Part shown: piece by piece, positions 48,004 to 60,398 of the stretch
Numbering within the stretch: the first letter of the stretch is position 1
How the letters are laid out: the number at the start of each line of letters is the position of its first letter
Source of the DNA: Geosiphon pyriformis
Taxonomy: Eukaryota; Glomeromycota; Glomeromycetes; Archaeosporales; Geosiphonaceae
DNA: 64,000 nt
Direction: 5' to 3'
Assembly: GCA_016748015.1 (NCBI GenBank)
Contig: JAAOMT010000328.1
Coordinates: 388,955 to 452,954, forward strand
Translations under genes and position numbers: made by a program
The notes under the pieces: generated by a model
Told to the model about the DNA's origin: nothing
What the model saw: the letters and a program-made list of their open reading frames with translations, nothing else
Database searches by the model: none

Positions 48004-48659
48004 ATGAACAATTATTTTTTGAATTAAAACATTCAAAATGCTTTCTATACTTTTCATGAGTATTGAATCAAAAACTATCCAAATGCTACTCTGACCATTG
48101 GAAAACAAACCACCATAACTGATAACAGTAGAACACATACTGTTATCAGACCAAAAAAACTACTACCAGAAGAGAAAAAATTGGTAACAAAATAGATAAG
48201 TATCTGCTAGAAAGCATAATAGCAGCAATACTTGTATCTTCCATTACAATTGGAAAAACAATTAAGGAAATCTTGCCCATAAACAAAAACTTGTCATATG
48301 AAAGACAACTAAAACTCTATAGTCACCTTGGTGAAATCATAAAAGACATAAAGCTCATGAAGAAAACAACTTCTGAGATACAAGTGCAAATTTTAAGCAT
48401 TATACAATTAAATGTTCCAAGAGTTTTGACCATTGCAAGAAAAGCCAAAATTCTTATACAAAGATTTGGTTTTTTGGATACAAAGCTCATTTTGTCTTAA
48501 GTGCTATACATCTTATCCACAAATGACTTCAACAAACTAGTTAGTTTTGAGTTAGATAAAACTCTTCCAATAGATTACACTATAAATAGCTTGATTTTAC
48601 CAGAGCTTAATTTTTTTGAAGAGAATGATGTTACAGTTGAAACTTATACTTTTTATTAA
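48004..48659 (+). pseudogene. Gy1-d ORF3, unknown conserved protein
   Basis: It starts at ATG 48004 (MNNYF) with a stop soon after; the part 48273-48500 is open (ERQLKLYSHLGEIIKDIKL...). It ends just inside the 3' LTR (start 48629). It has the same place and length as the other four copies. Confidence 0.7.
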
Positions 48660-49390
48660 TTATCACATATATTAGCCATTGATGTCACATAAATTAGCCA
48701 TTCTATTTTTAGTAAGTGATCATTGACTTGATTAATAACCTGATCATTGATCTGATCATTAACTTGATCATTAATCTGATCAATGACCTGATCATTGATC
48801 TGATCATTGACCTAGTCATTAACCTAATTATTGACCACTTTTGACAGCTATATAAGCAATGAATCAATTAGCTGTAGAAAAACATGAAGAAATGAAAAAA
48901 TAAAAAAATGAAGAAATCAAAGAAATCAAATAAATAAAATAACAACTTTTATCTCAATCTCTCTCTTATCGCTAATTTCCCTTTCCCTACTTTCAAGTAT
49001 CTGAACATCTTAAAGATAAAAGATTACTTGTTGGTTATTCCTACCCTTTTCCTGAAACGTGTAATTGCAGTATTTGAAGATTATTGAATAAAATATAACT
49101 GAAGAGTACATCTGATACCTGATATTGAATTCTAAGAGTGCTGACGTAAGACATAAAATTATACCAGGCATGATTATTTGTTGACAATATGGACTATCCC
49201 CCTACCTTCAGATTCCCCAGTTATTTTTGAAAAGTATAGTCACTGAGATATTTTATGAGACTGATCTCACACATTAAATCCATACTTATTCAATTTACTC
49301 TTTGAAATTGAATTCCCTTTGATTCTTTTCATCACCCTACAATTCTGTTCTCCCTTGCTATCTGTTAGCTTGTTACTCTAACCCATAACA
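48629..49390 (+). repeat. 3' LTR of Gy1-d
   Basis: 762 bp, TGTTACAG...CCATAACA. It has ten 12-bp units (48717-48838), six more than the 5' LTR of the same element. TATATAAG at 48849-48856. Confidence 0.94.
48717..48838 (+). repeat. 12-bp minisatellite in U3 (10 units)
   Basis: Units of the TGATCATTGACC type with base changes (TGATCATTAACT, TGATCAATGACC, TAGTCATTAACC and others). Confidence 0.9.
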
Positions 49391-49517
49391 GTAGCATTTG
49401 GGTAGTTCTTGATCCAATACTCATGAAGAGTATAGAAGGCATTTTGGATGTTTTGATTCAGAAAATAATTGTTCATGTTGATTGAAGATACTTCTGTTTT
49501 GGGAATGGTGCATTTAT

Positions 49518-50764
49518 TTATACTTGATTTTTGCTGATCATTTGGGTTGGTATTACCACAACAGGCAACCAATCAGGTCATTTATGGTATTTCTTGAGTC
49601 ATGTATCATGAACAGGATAATCATTAAAAATTGTTCCAGATTGATCTTAAAGAATATAAGAGTCATTGTTTAAAACTTTGTTGACTATATAGGATTCTTT
49701 CCATTGGCTAGAAAATTTATCATCATAGACATTGTCTCTGTCTGAATAGTATTTTAGTACCAAGTTTTTTCAAAAGCAATTATTTGTGCTTTTACCAAGG
49801 AATCACGAATGATATCAAGTCTTCTTTGCAAAATGTTTTTGTAATTTCCTATTGTGATTTCTTCAAAGAATATTGTTTCAATGTTAGTTTCTATTAGTAG
49901 TGTTGTCATGCATTCATAGAGCAGATAAAAAGATTCATAACTTGTTATGTCATGATTCACAGTTCTATAAGCAAACAAAGCTGAAGACAGTACTTTGTTT
50001 TATAAGTTTGTTTTTTTACTGGTTTTGGCTAGGGTTTCACATAATGTTTTATTAAAATGTTCCACTAAGATATTTGTTTGAGAATGATAAAGGGAAGAAA
50101 GTTTATGATGTATTTCCATTTTTCTACAAAGTTCTTCAACCAGTGTACTAAGAAAAGCTTTTCCTCTATCAGATAAAAGTTCTTTGGGGCAGTCATGATG
50201 GCAAATAATATCTTCATAAATGAAATTGGCTATTGAGAGTGCTGTTTGGTCTGGGGTAGCTCTTGCTTCTACCCACTTTGTAAGATAGTCGGTAGCTGTA
50301 ATAATATATCTGTTGCCATCAGGAGTAATTGTTAAAGATCCAACAACATCTATACCAATTTTGTCAAAGAGTTGACCAACAGAGATTGAATGGATATTTT
50401 TTTTGCGATTGGGTTTGCCTCTTCTTTGGCAAATGTCACAAATTTTAATGTATTCAGCAATGTCTTTTCCCAAGGTAGGCCAATAATAATGAGCTAAAGT
50501 TTTCTAAATTGTTTTTGTTTTTCCAAAGTGTCCAACTAATGGATTAGTGTGCATATTGTATATTACAATTTTTCTTTCTTCAAACCTAATAACTCTCTGG
50601 AGGTGGTTAGGATCTTTTCTGTTTCTTTTGTATAATTGGTTCTGGTAGATCAAATAGAAATTTGATTGTTTGCACAAATGTTTTTTTTGATGTCAAGTGT
50701 ATTTTGGTGGGTATTATTCTTTACCCAAAAATTCCATTAAAGCAGAGTAGTTGTCCAAGTCCAT
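49518..50764 (-). pseudogene. Gy1-c integrase ORF
   Basis: ATG 50764-50762 (MDLDNYS) to TAA 49520-49518. The HHCC finger (C-D-I-C-Q-R-R-G-K-P, near 50420) and DDE residues (D in IGIDVVGS, D in LLSDRGKAFLS, E/H near NILVEHFNKTL) are readable over 50473-50000. A deletion near 49770 removes the K-rich linker before the GPF region, and stops follow. It is separated from RNase H by 64 bases. Confidence 0.87.
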
Positions 50765-50828
50765 TATAGTGTTTGTTTGTAAAGGAGTTACTAATAATTA
50801 AATTGGTTTGGTTTGAGAGGTTGTACTA

Positions 50829-53428
50829 TCACCGGATGGTAAGTCTAGAAAGAGCATTGGCATTTTGATGATTTGCTCCTTTGTGGTGTTGAATATCATA
50901 GTCAAATTTATCCAAGTGAAGTAACTAGCGAGTTATTTGTTTGTGTTCCAGCTTCTTTTTTTTGCACAGCCAAACCAAGGCTTAATGATCTGTTACTACT
51001 AAGAATTTTGCACCAAGAAAATATTGATCCCAGTAGCTAGTAGCCCAAACTACTGCTAGACATTCTTGTTTAGTAACTGAATAGTTCTTTTCTGCTGGTG
51101 TAAGAGATCTATTGGCATATGCTATGGCATGTTCTCTGCTATTTTCATCTTTTTTTGAAAAGATAATACCAAGTCCATAGCCAGATGTATCAGTGTAGAG
51201 GATAAAAGATTGGTCCAAATTAAGTTGTTTGAGAATTGGTTTAGTAACAAGTTTTTCTTTTAGAAATTTAAAAGCTTTTTGTTGATGAGTGCCTCAGTGA
51301 TAATTGACATTTTTCCTGAGTAGCTGATTGAAAAAAAAGGCAATTTTTGAGAAATCCTTGATAAATTTGTGATAGTAAGAAGCCAAACCAAGGAAAAAGT
51401 GTAGTTCAGGAACATTCATTGGTTGTCTAATGTTCTGGACTTTTTCAACTTTAGCTGAATCAGAGAAGATTCCATCTTTTGTAATAAGATGACCAAGGAA
51501 CTGGATAGATTGGTGTCCAAAGAAAGATTTAATTGGGTTGATCTTAAGGCCAGCATTTCTAAGCAGATCAAAAACCTTCTGTAAATGTTCAAGGTATTCA
51601 TCCCAGGTTTTTGAATATACCATTATGTCATCCAAGTAAACCAGAACAAAGTTTTCTTTTACTAATTCAAACACTTTATCCATTAGGCATTGAAAGGTGG
51701 GAGGAGCATTGGTGAGACCAAAAGGCATGACTGTGAATTCATAAGTGCCATACTTGGTGATGAAAACAGTTTTTTTTCTGCTTTCTGAATCCATCTCTAC
51801 TTGCCAGAATCCAGCAGTTAAGTCAATGGTTGAGAAGAAAGCAGTACCATTGAATTTATCTAGCATTGCATCAATTTTGAGAAGTGGGTATATGTCTCTT
51901 ATAGTAATGGCATTTAATTGGCAGTAGTTAACACAGAAGTGTAGAGTTCCATCTTTCTTGGATATCACTACAACTGGGAAAGCCCATTTACTCTTGGTTT
52001 CTTATATAAATCCAAGATCTTTTATCTGGTTTATCTCTTTCTTGATAAATTCATTATTACATCAATTGAATTAATAAAACTTTAAATAGATGGGGCGAGT
52101 TTTTTTGGTGGTAATAGTGTGTTGTATCACATGGGTTTATTCAGGGGTATTACCTTCTTTTGAGATAACTGGGCTATTTTTAGCCAACAGATTTTCAATA
52201 TCTACTTTTCTTTCTTTAGGGGAAGGTTTTCTTTGTTCTATAACTAATGATTGGATTTCAGGTGGTTCATTTTCAAAGAACTTTTGTACTTCTTTAAGTT
52301 TTTCTTGAGGTATTAAGCTAATTGGTTCTCAATCTTTGTAATAGATCAGGCAGGATTTGCATTCATCACTTGGTAAATACAAAAATTTATTACACCAGCA
52401 TTATGCACAAAGGCCATGTTACTAATAACTGTATTTTGCTTTCTTGCCAGGTTTTTTGTCAAAGGTTTTTCTGAGGATATCATAGTAGAGCCAGCAGATC
52501 AACTTGTTATTTACTATAATTCTTTCTTTGTTAACTTTAACATTGTCCAGTAGTTTGTCATTGCTGGTGAAGATAGTATAGGCAAGTTCAGCAGTTTCTT
52601 CTTGTTCTTCTTGATCTTTATTATCACTCTCATCATCATCTGATTCATCTGATTGTTTTTTTTCTTGGTTCTGTTTGAGTACTGGAGGAGTTGTCCAATG
52701 TCGGCATTTAACCACAATGGGTTTCTCACCACATCTGATGATTAGCTCACAAAGTTCATAGTTAAGTAGTGCTTTGGCTTTCTTAAGCCATTCATTACTA
52801 ACAATGATGATGTACTCTTTTGCTTTAGATACTTCCATATCAGTTTCAATGCTAATACCATTGATGTGAACAAGAATAGCTTTGGCTATGCCCAGGTCTT
52901 TCTTCTTGTCACCATGTACATTGATCATTGGTCTTGTGGAAGACTCATCAATTTTTCTGCCAATTGCTTCAAAAAAATGTTTGGCAATTACACTAACAAA
53001 TAATCCACTGTTTAGGATCAGATCAATGAAGTAATTAGCCACTTGGGTTTTACAAATCAGAGAGATGACATTGCTGTTATCAGCAAATCCAGCTTGGTAA
53101 AAACATTTGTTGATCTTTGGTGTCTTCTTTTTTGGTATCAATAATTTGCGAAAATTTTTTCTGAACTGTGGATGGGTTATCAGTTGGCCAAATGTAATGT
53201 GTGCTGGAGTTTTCATGAAATTTTTAACAACTGAATAGAATCCAGATTTTTGTACAATTTTTGAGGGTTCTAACTTTGGGAGATTTTTAAAAATTTTAGT
53301 CTTTAGTGGCTTATTGTTATCAGCAGATAATTTGGATGCTTTGTTTGGGTTCAAGACAAAATTAAACTTCACTTTCTTCTTCTTTTTAGTTGATTCAGAG
53401 GTGTTGATTGCTAGTTCATCCATATTAT
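50829..53428 (-). pseudogene. Gy1-c pol: protease, RT, RNase H (main part)
   Basis: The start of pol (88 bases) lies across Gy1-e at 61064-61151. Here it runs from MDELAI (53423) through protease with N-S-G-L-F-V-S (first D to N, near 53010), an acidic linker, the cysteine cluster (degraded, C to Y, near 52400), RT (open 51968-51294, Y-L-D-D near 51635-51624), and RNase H (51218-50982, YTDTSGYGLGI). A shift near 52430 and stops near 52320, 52000 and 51290 are present. The protease frame is open for 333 codons. It ends at TGA 50829. Confidence 0.88.
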
Positions 53429-54069
53429 TGTTACGAGTTGGAATAACAAGCTAACAGATAGCAAGGGAGAACAGAATTGTAGGATGATGAAAAAAATCAA
53501 AGGGAATTCAACTTCAAAGAACGAATTAAATAAGTATGGATTCAATGTGTGAGATCAGTCTCATAAAATATCTCAGTTGCTATACTTTTCAAAGATAACC
53601 AGGGAATCTAAACATAGAGAGATAGTCTGTACTGTTAACAAATGATCACACTTGGTATAATTCTATGTCTCATGTTGGTGCTCTTAGAATTCAATATCAA
53701 GTATCAGATGTGCTCTTCAGTCATGTTTTATTCAATAATCTTCAAATGCTGCAATTACACATTTCAGGAAAAGGATAAAGAATAACCAATAAGTAATCTT
53801 TTATCTTTAAGATGTTCAAATACTTGAAAGTAAGAAAAGAGAAATTAGCAATAAAAGAAGGATTGAGATAAAGTTGTTATTTTATTTCTTTTATTTCTTT
53901 GATTCTTACATGTTTTTCTACAGTTAAAAGATTTATTGCTTATATAGCTATCAAAAGTGGTCAATGATCAGGTCAATGATCACTTCTAAAAATAGAGTGG
54001 CTAATTTATATGACATCAGTGGCTAATACATGTGATAATTAATAAAAAATATAAGTTTCAATCATAACA
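53429..54069 (-). repeat. 3' LTR of Gy1-e
   Basis: 641 bp. Only two 12-bp U3 units (53960-53984). The TATA box reads CTTATATAG on the plus strand (53939-53947). It has two units fewer than the 5' LTR of the same element. Confidence 0.94.
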
Positions 54070-54694
54070 TCATCCTTTCTAAAGAGATTGAGCTCCAGCA
54101 AAATCAAGCTATTCATGGAGTAATCTATTTGAAGGGTTTTATATAACTCAAAGCTAACTAGTTTGTTGAAGTCTTTTGTGGATAAGGTATATAACACTTA
54201 AGGCAAAATGAGTTTTGTATTCAAGAAACCAAATTTTTGTATTAGAGTTTTGGCTCTTTTAGCAATAGTTAAAACTCTTGAGACATCTAATTGTATAATG
54301 CCCAAAATTTCTGCCTGTATCTCTGAAGTTGTTTTTTTTATAAGCTTCATGTCTTCTATGATTTCACCAAGATGACCATAGAGTTCTAATTGTCTTCCAT
54401 ATGACAAGTTTTTGTCTATGGGCAAGATTTCCTTAATTGTTTTTTCAATTGTGATAGAAGATACAAGTATTGCTACTGTTATGCTTTTTAGCAGATACTT
54501 ATCCATTTTGCTACCAATTTTTTCTCTTCTGGTAGTAGTTTTCTTTGGTCTGATAACAGTATGTGTTCCACTGTTATCAGTTATGGTGGTTTGTTTTCCA
54601 ATGGTCAAAGTAGTATTTGGATAGTTTTTGATCCAATACTCATGAAGAGTATAGAAAGCATTTTGAATGTTTTGATCCAGAAAATAATTGTTTA
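54039..54694 (-). pseudogene. Gy1-e ORF3, unknown conserved protein
   Basis: The start codon is ATA (54694-54692) where the other copies have ATG. The part 54608-54198 is open (TIGKQTTITDNSGTHTVIRP...). It ends in the LTR at 54039. Two predicted helical leucine-rich stretches follow a basic TTTRREK motif. No recognised domain. Confidence 0.7.
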
Positions 54695-54736
54695 TGTTGA
54701 TTGAAGATACCTCTGTTTTGGGAATGGTGCATTTAT

Positions 54737-56049
54737 TTATACTTGATTTTTGCTGATTATTTGAGTCAGTATTACCACAACAGGCAACTAATCAGGTCGT
54801 TTATGATATTTCTTGAGTCATGTATCATAAACAGGATGATCATTGAAGATTGTTCCAGATTGATCTTGAAGAATATAAGAACTATTGTTTAAAACTTTGT
54901 TGACTATAAAAGGTCCTTTCCACCAGCTAGAGAATTTATCACCATAAACATTGTCTCTGTCTAAATAATATTCCAATACCAAGTTACCAATACTTAAAGA
55001 AAGTGTTTTATAAGTTTTCTTTTTCTTAAGCTTCTTTTGGAACTGTTTTATCTTTTCAAAAGCAATTATTTGTGCTTCTATTAAGGAGTCAAAAATGGTA
55101 CTAAGTCTTCTTTGCAAAATGTCTTTTTAATTCCCTATTGTGATTTCTTTAAAGGGTATTGTCTCAATATTAGTTTCTATTGGTAGAGTTGTCATTCTTT
55201 CATAGAGCAGATAAAAAGATTCATAACTTGTTATGTCATGATTTACAGTTCTATAAGCGAACAAGGCTGAAGGCAGTACTTTGTCTCATAGGTTTGTTTT
55301 TTTACTGGTTTTGGCTAAGGTTTCACATAATATTCTATTGAAACATTCCACTAGGCCATTTGTTTAAAAGTGGTAAGGGGAGGAAAGTTTATAACGTATT
55401 CCTATTTTTCTGCAGAATTCTTCAACCAGAATACTGAGAAAAGTTTTTCCTCTATCAGATAAAAGTTCTTTGGGGCAGCCATGATAATAAATAATATCTT
55501 CATAAATGAAATTGGTTATTGAAACTGTTGTTTAGTCTGAAATAACTCTTGCTTCTACCCACTTGTAAAATAGTTGATAGCTGTGATAATATATCTGTTG
55601 CCATCAGGAGTTATTGTTAAAGATCCAATAACATCTATACCAATTTTGTCAAATGGTTGACCAACAGAGATTGGATGGATATCTTTTTTTCTATTGGGTT
55701 TGCCTTTTTTTTGGCAGATGTCACAGGTTTTGATGTATTCAGCAATGTTTTTTCTCAAGGTAGGTCAATAATAGCGAGCTAAAGTTTTCTGTATTGTCTT
55801 TGTTTTTCCAAAGTGTTCAGCTAATGGATTAGTATGCATGTTGTAGATTACAATTTCTCTTTCTTCAAATCTTATAACTCTTTGGGGGCGGTCAGGATCT
55901 TTTTTGTTTCTTTTGTATAATTGGTTCTGGCAGATTAAATAGAAATTTGAATGTTTGCACAAATGTTCTCTTTGTTGTCAAGTGTAGTTTGGTGGGTATT
56001 GTCCTTTACTCAAAAATTCTATTAGGGCAGAATAGTTGTTCAAGTCTAT
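54737..56049 (-). pseudogene. Gy1-e integrase ORF
   Basis: The start codon is ATA (56049-56047) instead of ATG. The HHCC finger is C-D-I-C-Q-K-K-G-K-P (near 55725). The core has IGIDVIGS and LLSDRGKTFLS with stops. The C-terminal part is open 55117-54818 with S-S-W-W-K-G-P-F-I-V-N-K-V (54935-54895). It ends at 54737. Confidence 0.87.
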
Positions 56050-56113
56050 TATCGTGTTTGTTTATGAAAGAGTTACTAATAATTAAGTTGGTTTGGTTTG
56101 AGAGGTTGTACTG

Positions 56114-58799
56114 TCACTGGATGGTAAGTCTAAAGAAAATATTGGCATTTTGATGATTAGCTCCTTTGCAGTGTTGAATATCATAGTTAAATTTATCTAA
56201 GTGGAGTATCCAGCGAGTTATCTGTTTATGTTTCAGATTCTTTTTATTGCACAGCCAAACCAAGGCTTGATAATCTGTTACTACCAGGAATTTGGCACCA
56301 AAAAAATATTGGTCCCAATAGCTAGTAGCCTAAACTACTGCTAAGCATTCTTGTTCAGTTACTGAATAGTTTTTTTCTGCTGGTATGAGAGATTTACTAG
56401 CATATGCTATAGCATGTTCTCTGTTATCTTCATCTTTTTGTGAGAGTACAGCACCAAGTCCATAACTAGATGCATCAATGTGGAGAATAAAAGGTTGGTC
56501 CAGGTCAGGTTGTTTAAGGATTGGTTCAGTAACAAGTTTTTTCTTTAGGATTTCAAAGGCTTTTTGCTGGTATGTGCCCCAGTGGTAATTGACATTTTTC
56601 CTGAGTAGCTGGTTGAAAGAAAAGGCAATTTTGGCGAAATCCTTAATGAATTTGCAATAGTAAGAAGCCAAACCAAGAAAAGAATGTAATTCAGAAACAT
56701 TCATTGATTGTCTAATGTTTTGAACTTTTTTAACTTTGGCTGGGTCAGAGAAGATTCCATCTTTTGTAATAAGATAACCAAAGAACTGGGTGGATTGGCA
56801 TCCAAAAAAAGATTTGATTGGATTGATCTTAAGACCAGCATTCCTGAGCAGGTCAAAAATCTTTTGCAAATGTTTAAGGTATTCATTCCAGGTTTTTGAA
56901 TATACCATTATGTCGTCCAAGTAAACCAGAACAAAGTTTTCTTTTACTGATTCAAACACTTTATCCATTAGGTGTTGAAAGGTGGGAGGAGCATTGGTAA
57001 GACCAAAAGGCATGACTGTGAATTCATAGATGCCATACTTAATAATGAAAGTAGTTTTCTTTTTGCTTTCTGGATCCATCTCTACTTGCCAGAATCCAGC
57101 AGTTAAGTCAATAGTTGAGAAAAAAGCAGCACCATTGAATTTGTTTAGCATTACATTAATTTTGGGGAGTGGGTATATGTCTCTTATAGTGATGGCATTT
57201 AATTAGCAGTAGTCAACACAGAAGCATAGGGTTCTACTTTTCTTGGATACCACTACAACTGAGAAAGCCCATTCACTTTTGGTTTCTTGTATGAATTCAA
57301 GATCTTTCATCTGGTTTATCTCTTTCTTGATAAACTCATCATTATGACGATTGGATTGATAAGGCTTCAAATAGATGAGCGAGTTTCTTTGGTGGTGATA
57401 GTGTGTTGTATCACATGAGTTCGTCCAAGGGTATCACCTTCTTTTGAGATAACTGGGCTGTTTCTAACCAATAGGTTTTCAATATCTACTTTTCTTTCTT
57501 TTGGGAAAGATTTTCTTTGTTCTATAACAAGTGATTAAATCTTAGGTGGTTCATTTTCAAAGAACTTCTGTATTTCTTTTATTTCTTCTCTGGGTATTAA
57601 ACTGATTGGTTTCCAATCTTTGTAATAGATTAGGCAGGATTTGCATTCATCACTTGGCAAATACAAAGGTTTATTGCACCAGCATCTGGCACAAGGGCCA
57701 TGCCACCAATAGCTGTATTTGGCTTTCTTGTTAGGCTTTCGGTCAAAGGTTCTTCTAAGGATATCTTAATAGGGCCAGCAGATCATCTTGCCATTTACCA
57801 TGATTCCTTCTTTATCTGCTTTGATATTATTTAATGATTTGCCATTGCTGGTAAAGATGGTGTAGGCAAGTTCAGCAATTTCTTCTTGTTCTTCTTGTTC
57901 ATTTTCTTCATCATTTTCTTTGTCATCTGACTCATCTGATTGCTCTTCTTCTTGGCTTTGTTTGGGTACTGGAGGAGTTGTCCAATAATAACACTTAACC
58001 ACAATGGGTTTCTTACCACATCTGATGCTTAATTCACAGAGTTCATAATCAAGCAAGGCTTTTGCTTTTTTGAGTCATTCATTGCCAACTATTATAGTGT
58101 ATTCTTTTGCTTCAGATACTTCTATGTCAGTTTTAATACTAATGCCATTGATTTGGACAGGAACAGCTTTGGCTATGCCCAGATTTTTCTTATTGTTTCT
58201 ATGTATGTTAGTCATCAGTCGTGTGGATGGTTCATTAATTTTTCTGCCAATTGCTTCTAAAAAGTGTTTGGCAATGATGCTAACAGATGATTTACTATCT
58301 AGGATTAGATCAATAAAGTAACCAGCCACTTGGGCCTTATAAATGAGAGGTGTAACATTGCTGTTGTCATCAAGTCCAGCTTGGTGTGAACATTTGTTGG
58401 TCTTTGGTGTCTTCTTCTTTGGTATTAATAATTTGCGAAGATTTTTTCTGAACTGTGGATGGGTCATTAGTTGGCCAAATGTAATATGTGCTGGGGTTTC
58501 TATGAGATCTTTAACAACAGAATAGGATCCAGATTTTTGTACAATTTCTGATGGTTCCAACTTTGGAGGATTCTTGAAAACTTTGGTTTTTGGTGGTTCA
58601 TTGTTATTGGCTGTTGATATGGAAGCTTTATTGGGATCCAGTATAAAATTAACCTTGGCTTTCTTCTTTTTTCTGGTTGATTCTGAGGTATTGATTGCCA
58701 GTTCGTTCATGTCATAGTCATCATCAGTTAAGTTGAAAGTGAAAAAAGGGTTTTCTTCTGTTTGGCTTGTACTTTCACTCTTTAGAGATGTGCCTACCA
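56114..58799 (-). pseudogene. Gy1-e pol: protease, RT, RNase H
   Basis: Protease reads D-S-K-S-S-V-S (near 58300), where G of the D-S-G motif is K, so it should be inactive. The acidic stretch is at about 57985-57890, and the cysteine cluster C-A-R-C-W-C...C-K-S-C at about 57695-57635. RT and RNase H are open over 273 codons (57151-56330), with PFGLTNAPPTFQ, Y-L-D-D (near 56920), and HIDASSYGLGAVL (consensus HTDASGYGLGAVL). Stops flank that part. It ends at TGA 56116-56114. Confidence 0.9.
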
Positions 58800-60350
58800 G
58801 TTTAAAGGCTAATAAACTGTGGCTTCCACTAGAGGATCTTCTTCAAAGAAATTGATGTTGGCATGATTAGATCTTTGATTAGGAGCATTGTTGTTGATAG
58901 ATCTGTTGTTTTGATTGTCATTGTTTCTGAGAACTGGAGAGGCAAAGAAGGATTGTTGCAATCTTTTGAGAAGTGTCCAGTTAATCCACAACGGTAGCAC
59001 ACAGATGGGCCATGATTTTGTTGTCTTTAATAAGAGAGCTGTTGGGACTGATTAAAGCATGGCTCAAATCTAGGTCTTTGTGATTGTTGATTTTCTCTGA
59101 CTGCTTGGGCTAAGGGTTCCAATAGCCAAGCAAAATTGGCTGTAAGTCTATTTATTAATTGTTCATTGGGATTTTGAGTCTGGGCAGTAAAAGAGGTAGC
59201 AGCTATTTGAAGAGCAGGAGCCAAAATAAGAGCAGAAGTGAAGACTAAAAGTGTGAATTCCAAATGCATTCTTTGGTTATCTTCAATTTTTTGAGCTAAT
59301 TCAATAGCCATATCTATTGTAGGATTGTCTTTGAGGGCCAAGAGAGGCCAGAGAGCATATGATAGATCAGTTCTCAATTCTTTTGTGAAGAAGTGAATCT
59401 TTTGTTCTTCTGTCCAGTTTTTTTCAGAATCTACATGTTTGATTAGCTTTCTGATAACTTTGACATATTCAGTTACTACTTTTCCAGAGCTTTGGGTTCT
59501 TCTTTCCAGTTCCATGTGCCATTTGGATATTAATATTGGGATTCTGAATTTTGTTTCAAACTGGGTAGTAAAAGAGGTGTTGTTTTCTCCAGCATTTGCT
59601 GGTGCCCATCTAATGATTTTTTGATAAGCATTGGCATTGGTTTCTTGTGAAAACCAAGTAGCAGGAGAGCCTTGGAGGTAGCCACCAATGATTTGGAACT
59701 TGTATTTATTATCATATTGGTTTGCTGTGGCAGCTCTCTCAAAATTATCCAGCCATTCAATTAGATCTTGAATATTACCTCTGAATAATGGTAATGGGGT
59801 GTTGTTTCTTCGCCCTAAAGCAGTCTGTATATCTTGGAGAACAATCAGAATGTATTGTTGTAGAGGGTCTTGAGCCATTGGTTCAGGTGTAACTGTTTGT
59901 GTGGAGTGTTCTGATTTACTTGAAAAGAAATCAAAAACAGGAGTGGTTTGATAGCTTTCTTCTTCTGTTTCAAGAGGAGTTTCTGTTGATTGATGAACAG
60001 CAATCCAAATGTGGATTTGATGATTCAAATATTCGAGATCAGGAGACTGTTGTTCAAAGGTAGTAGAATATAAGAGCTGATTGATACTGTTGTTTTTTTC
60101 TTCAAAGTCATCTTCAAAATAAGCTTGGTCAAAGTAATAGGTTGTATAAGTTGTGTAGGTTTCAGCTGAATGCTCATTCAGAAACCAGTTTCAAAAGTTT
60201 TGGAATTGTCTGCTGGATTGTTTTTCAATGGGAAAGCAAATCAAGCAGAAGGGCAAAGGATTGAGTTCAATAAAGTCTAGATCATTTTTGTTGTGTGCTT
60301 TAAAGTGTTCTTCTGATTATTATGGCAGGTATAAATAATCACTCATACAA
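58794..60350 (-). pseudogene. Gy1-e gag
   Basis: Coding trace from near 60350 (no clear ATG), with a W to stop change near 60190. It is then open for 333 codons (60028-59027) through the gag core: WFSQETNANA, RIPILISKWHMELERRTQ, ELAQKIEDNQRM. A stop precedes the knuckle C-Y-R-C-G-L-T-G-H-F-S-K-D-C (58997-58955). It ends at TAG 58796-58794. This is the most complete gag of the window. Confidence 0.9.
58800..58806 (-). promoter_or_regulatory. Predicted -1 frameshift site TTTAAAC (Gy1-e)
   Basis: On the minus strand: AGCC TTTAAAC TGG TAG GCA. Same position relative to the gag stop as in the other copies. Confidence 0.7.
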
Positions 60351-60374
60351 TAGGAAACAAAGTGGATTTTAATA

Positions 60375-60392
60375 ACCTCACAGGGAGCACCA
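60375..60392 (-). other. Putative primer-binding site of Gy1-e
   Basis: Minus strand TGGTGCTCCCTGTGAGGT, six bases after the 5' LTR. Gy1-c (63489-63506) has the same sequence, so this is likely the ancestral form. Confidence 0.65.
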
Positions 60393-60398
60393 CTTTTA

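Larger units (their letters stand above)
41063..49390 (+). mobile_element. Gypsy copy Gy1-d, complete but decayed, holds Solo-2
   Basis: Two LTRs (41063-41710 and 48629-49390), PBS, gag, slip site, pol, integrase and ORF3. It lies in ORF3 of Gy1-c, in the opposite direction. The 4-bp TSD is ATAG (41059-41062) and GTAG (49391-49394), one mismatch. Solo-2 interrupts gag. The RT has lost its catalytic segment. Confidence 0.93.
40489..49476 (-). pseudogene. Gy1-c ORF3, split by Gy1-d
   Basis: It starts at ATG 49476-49474, is cut after about 28 codons by Gy1-d (41063-49390), and resumes 41062-40489. The first part has FLNQNIQNAFYTLHEYWIKN and the second SGTHTVIRPKKTT then LLESITAAIL. A shift near 40755 is present. 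It overlaps the LTR at its end. Joined by the TSD it has the same length as the other ORF3 copies. Unknown function. Confidence 0.7.

Noticed and set aside
48717-48838. Regularly spaced repeats that might suggest a CRISPR array
   Set aside because: The 12-bp units are contiguous without spacers, lie in U3 of LTRs, and recur in every Gy1 LTR. They are a minisatellite in a eukaryotic retroelement.
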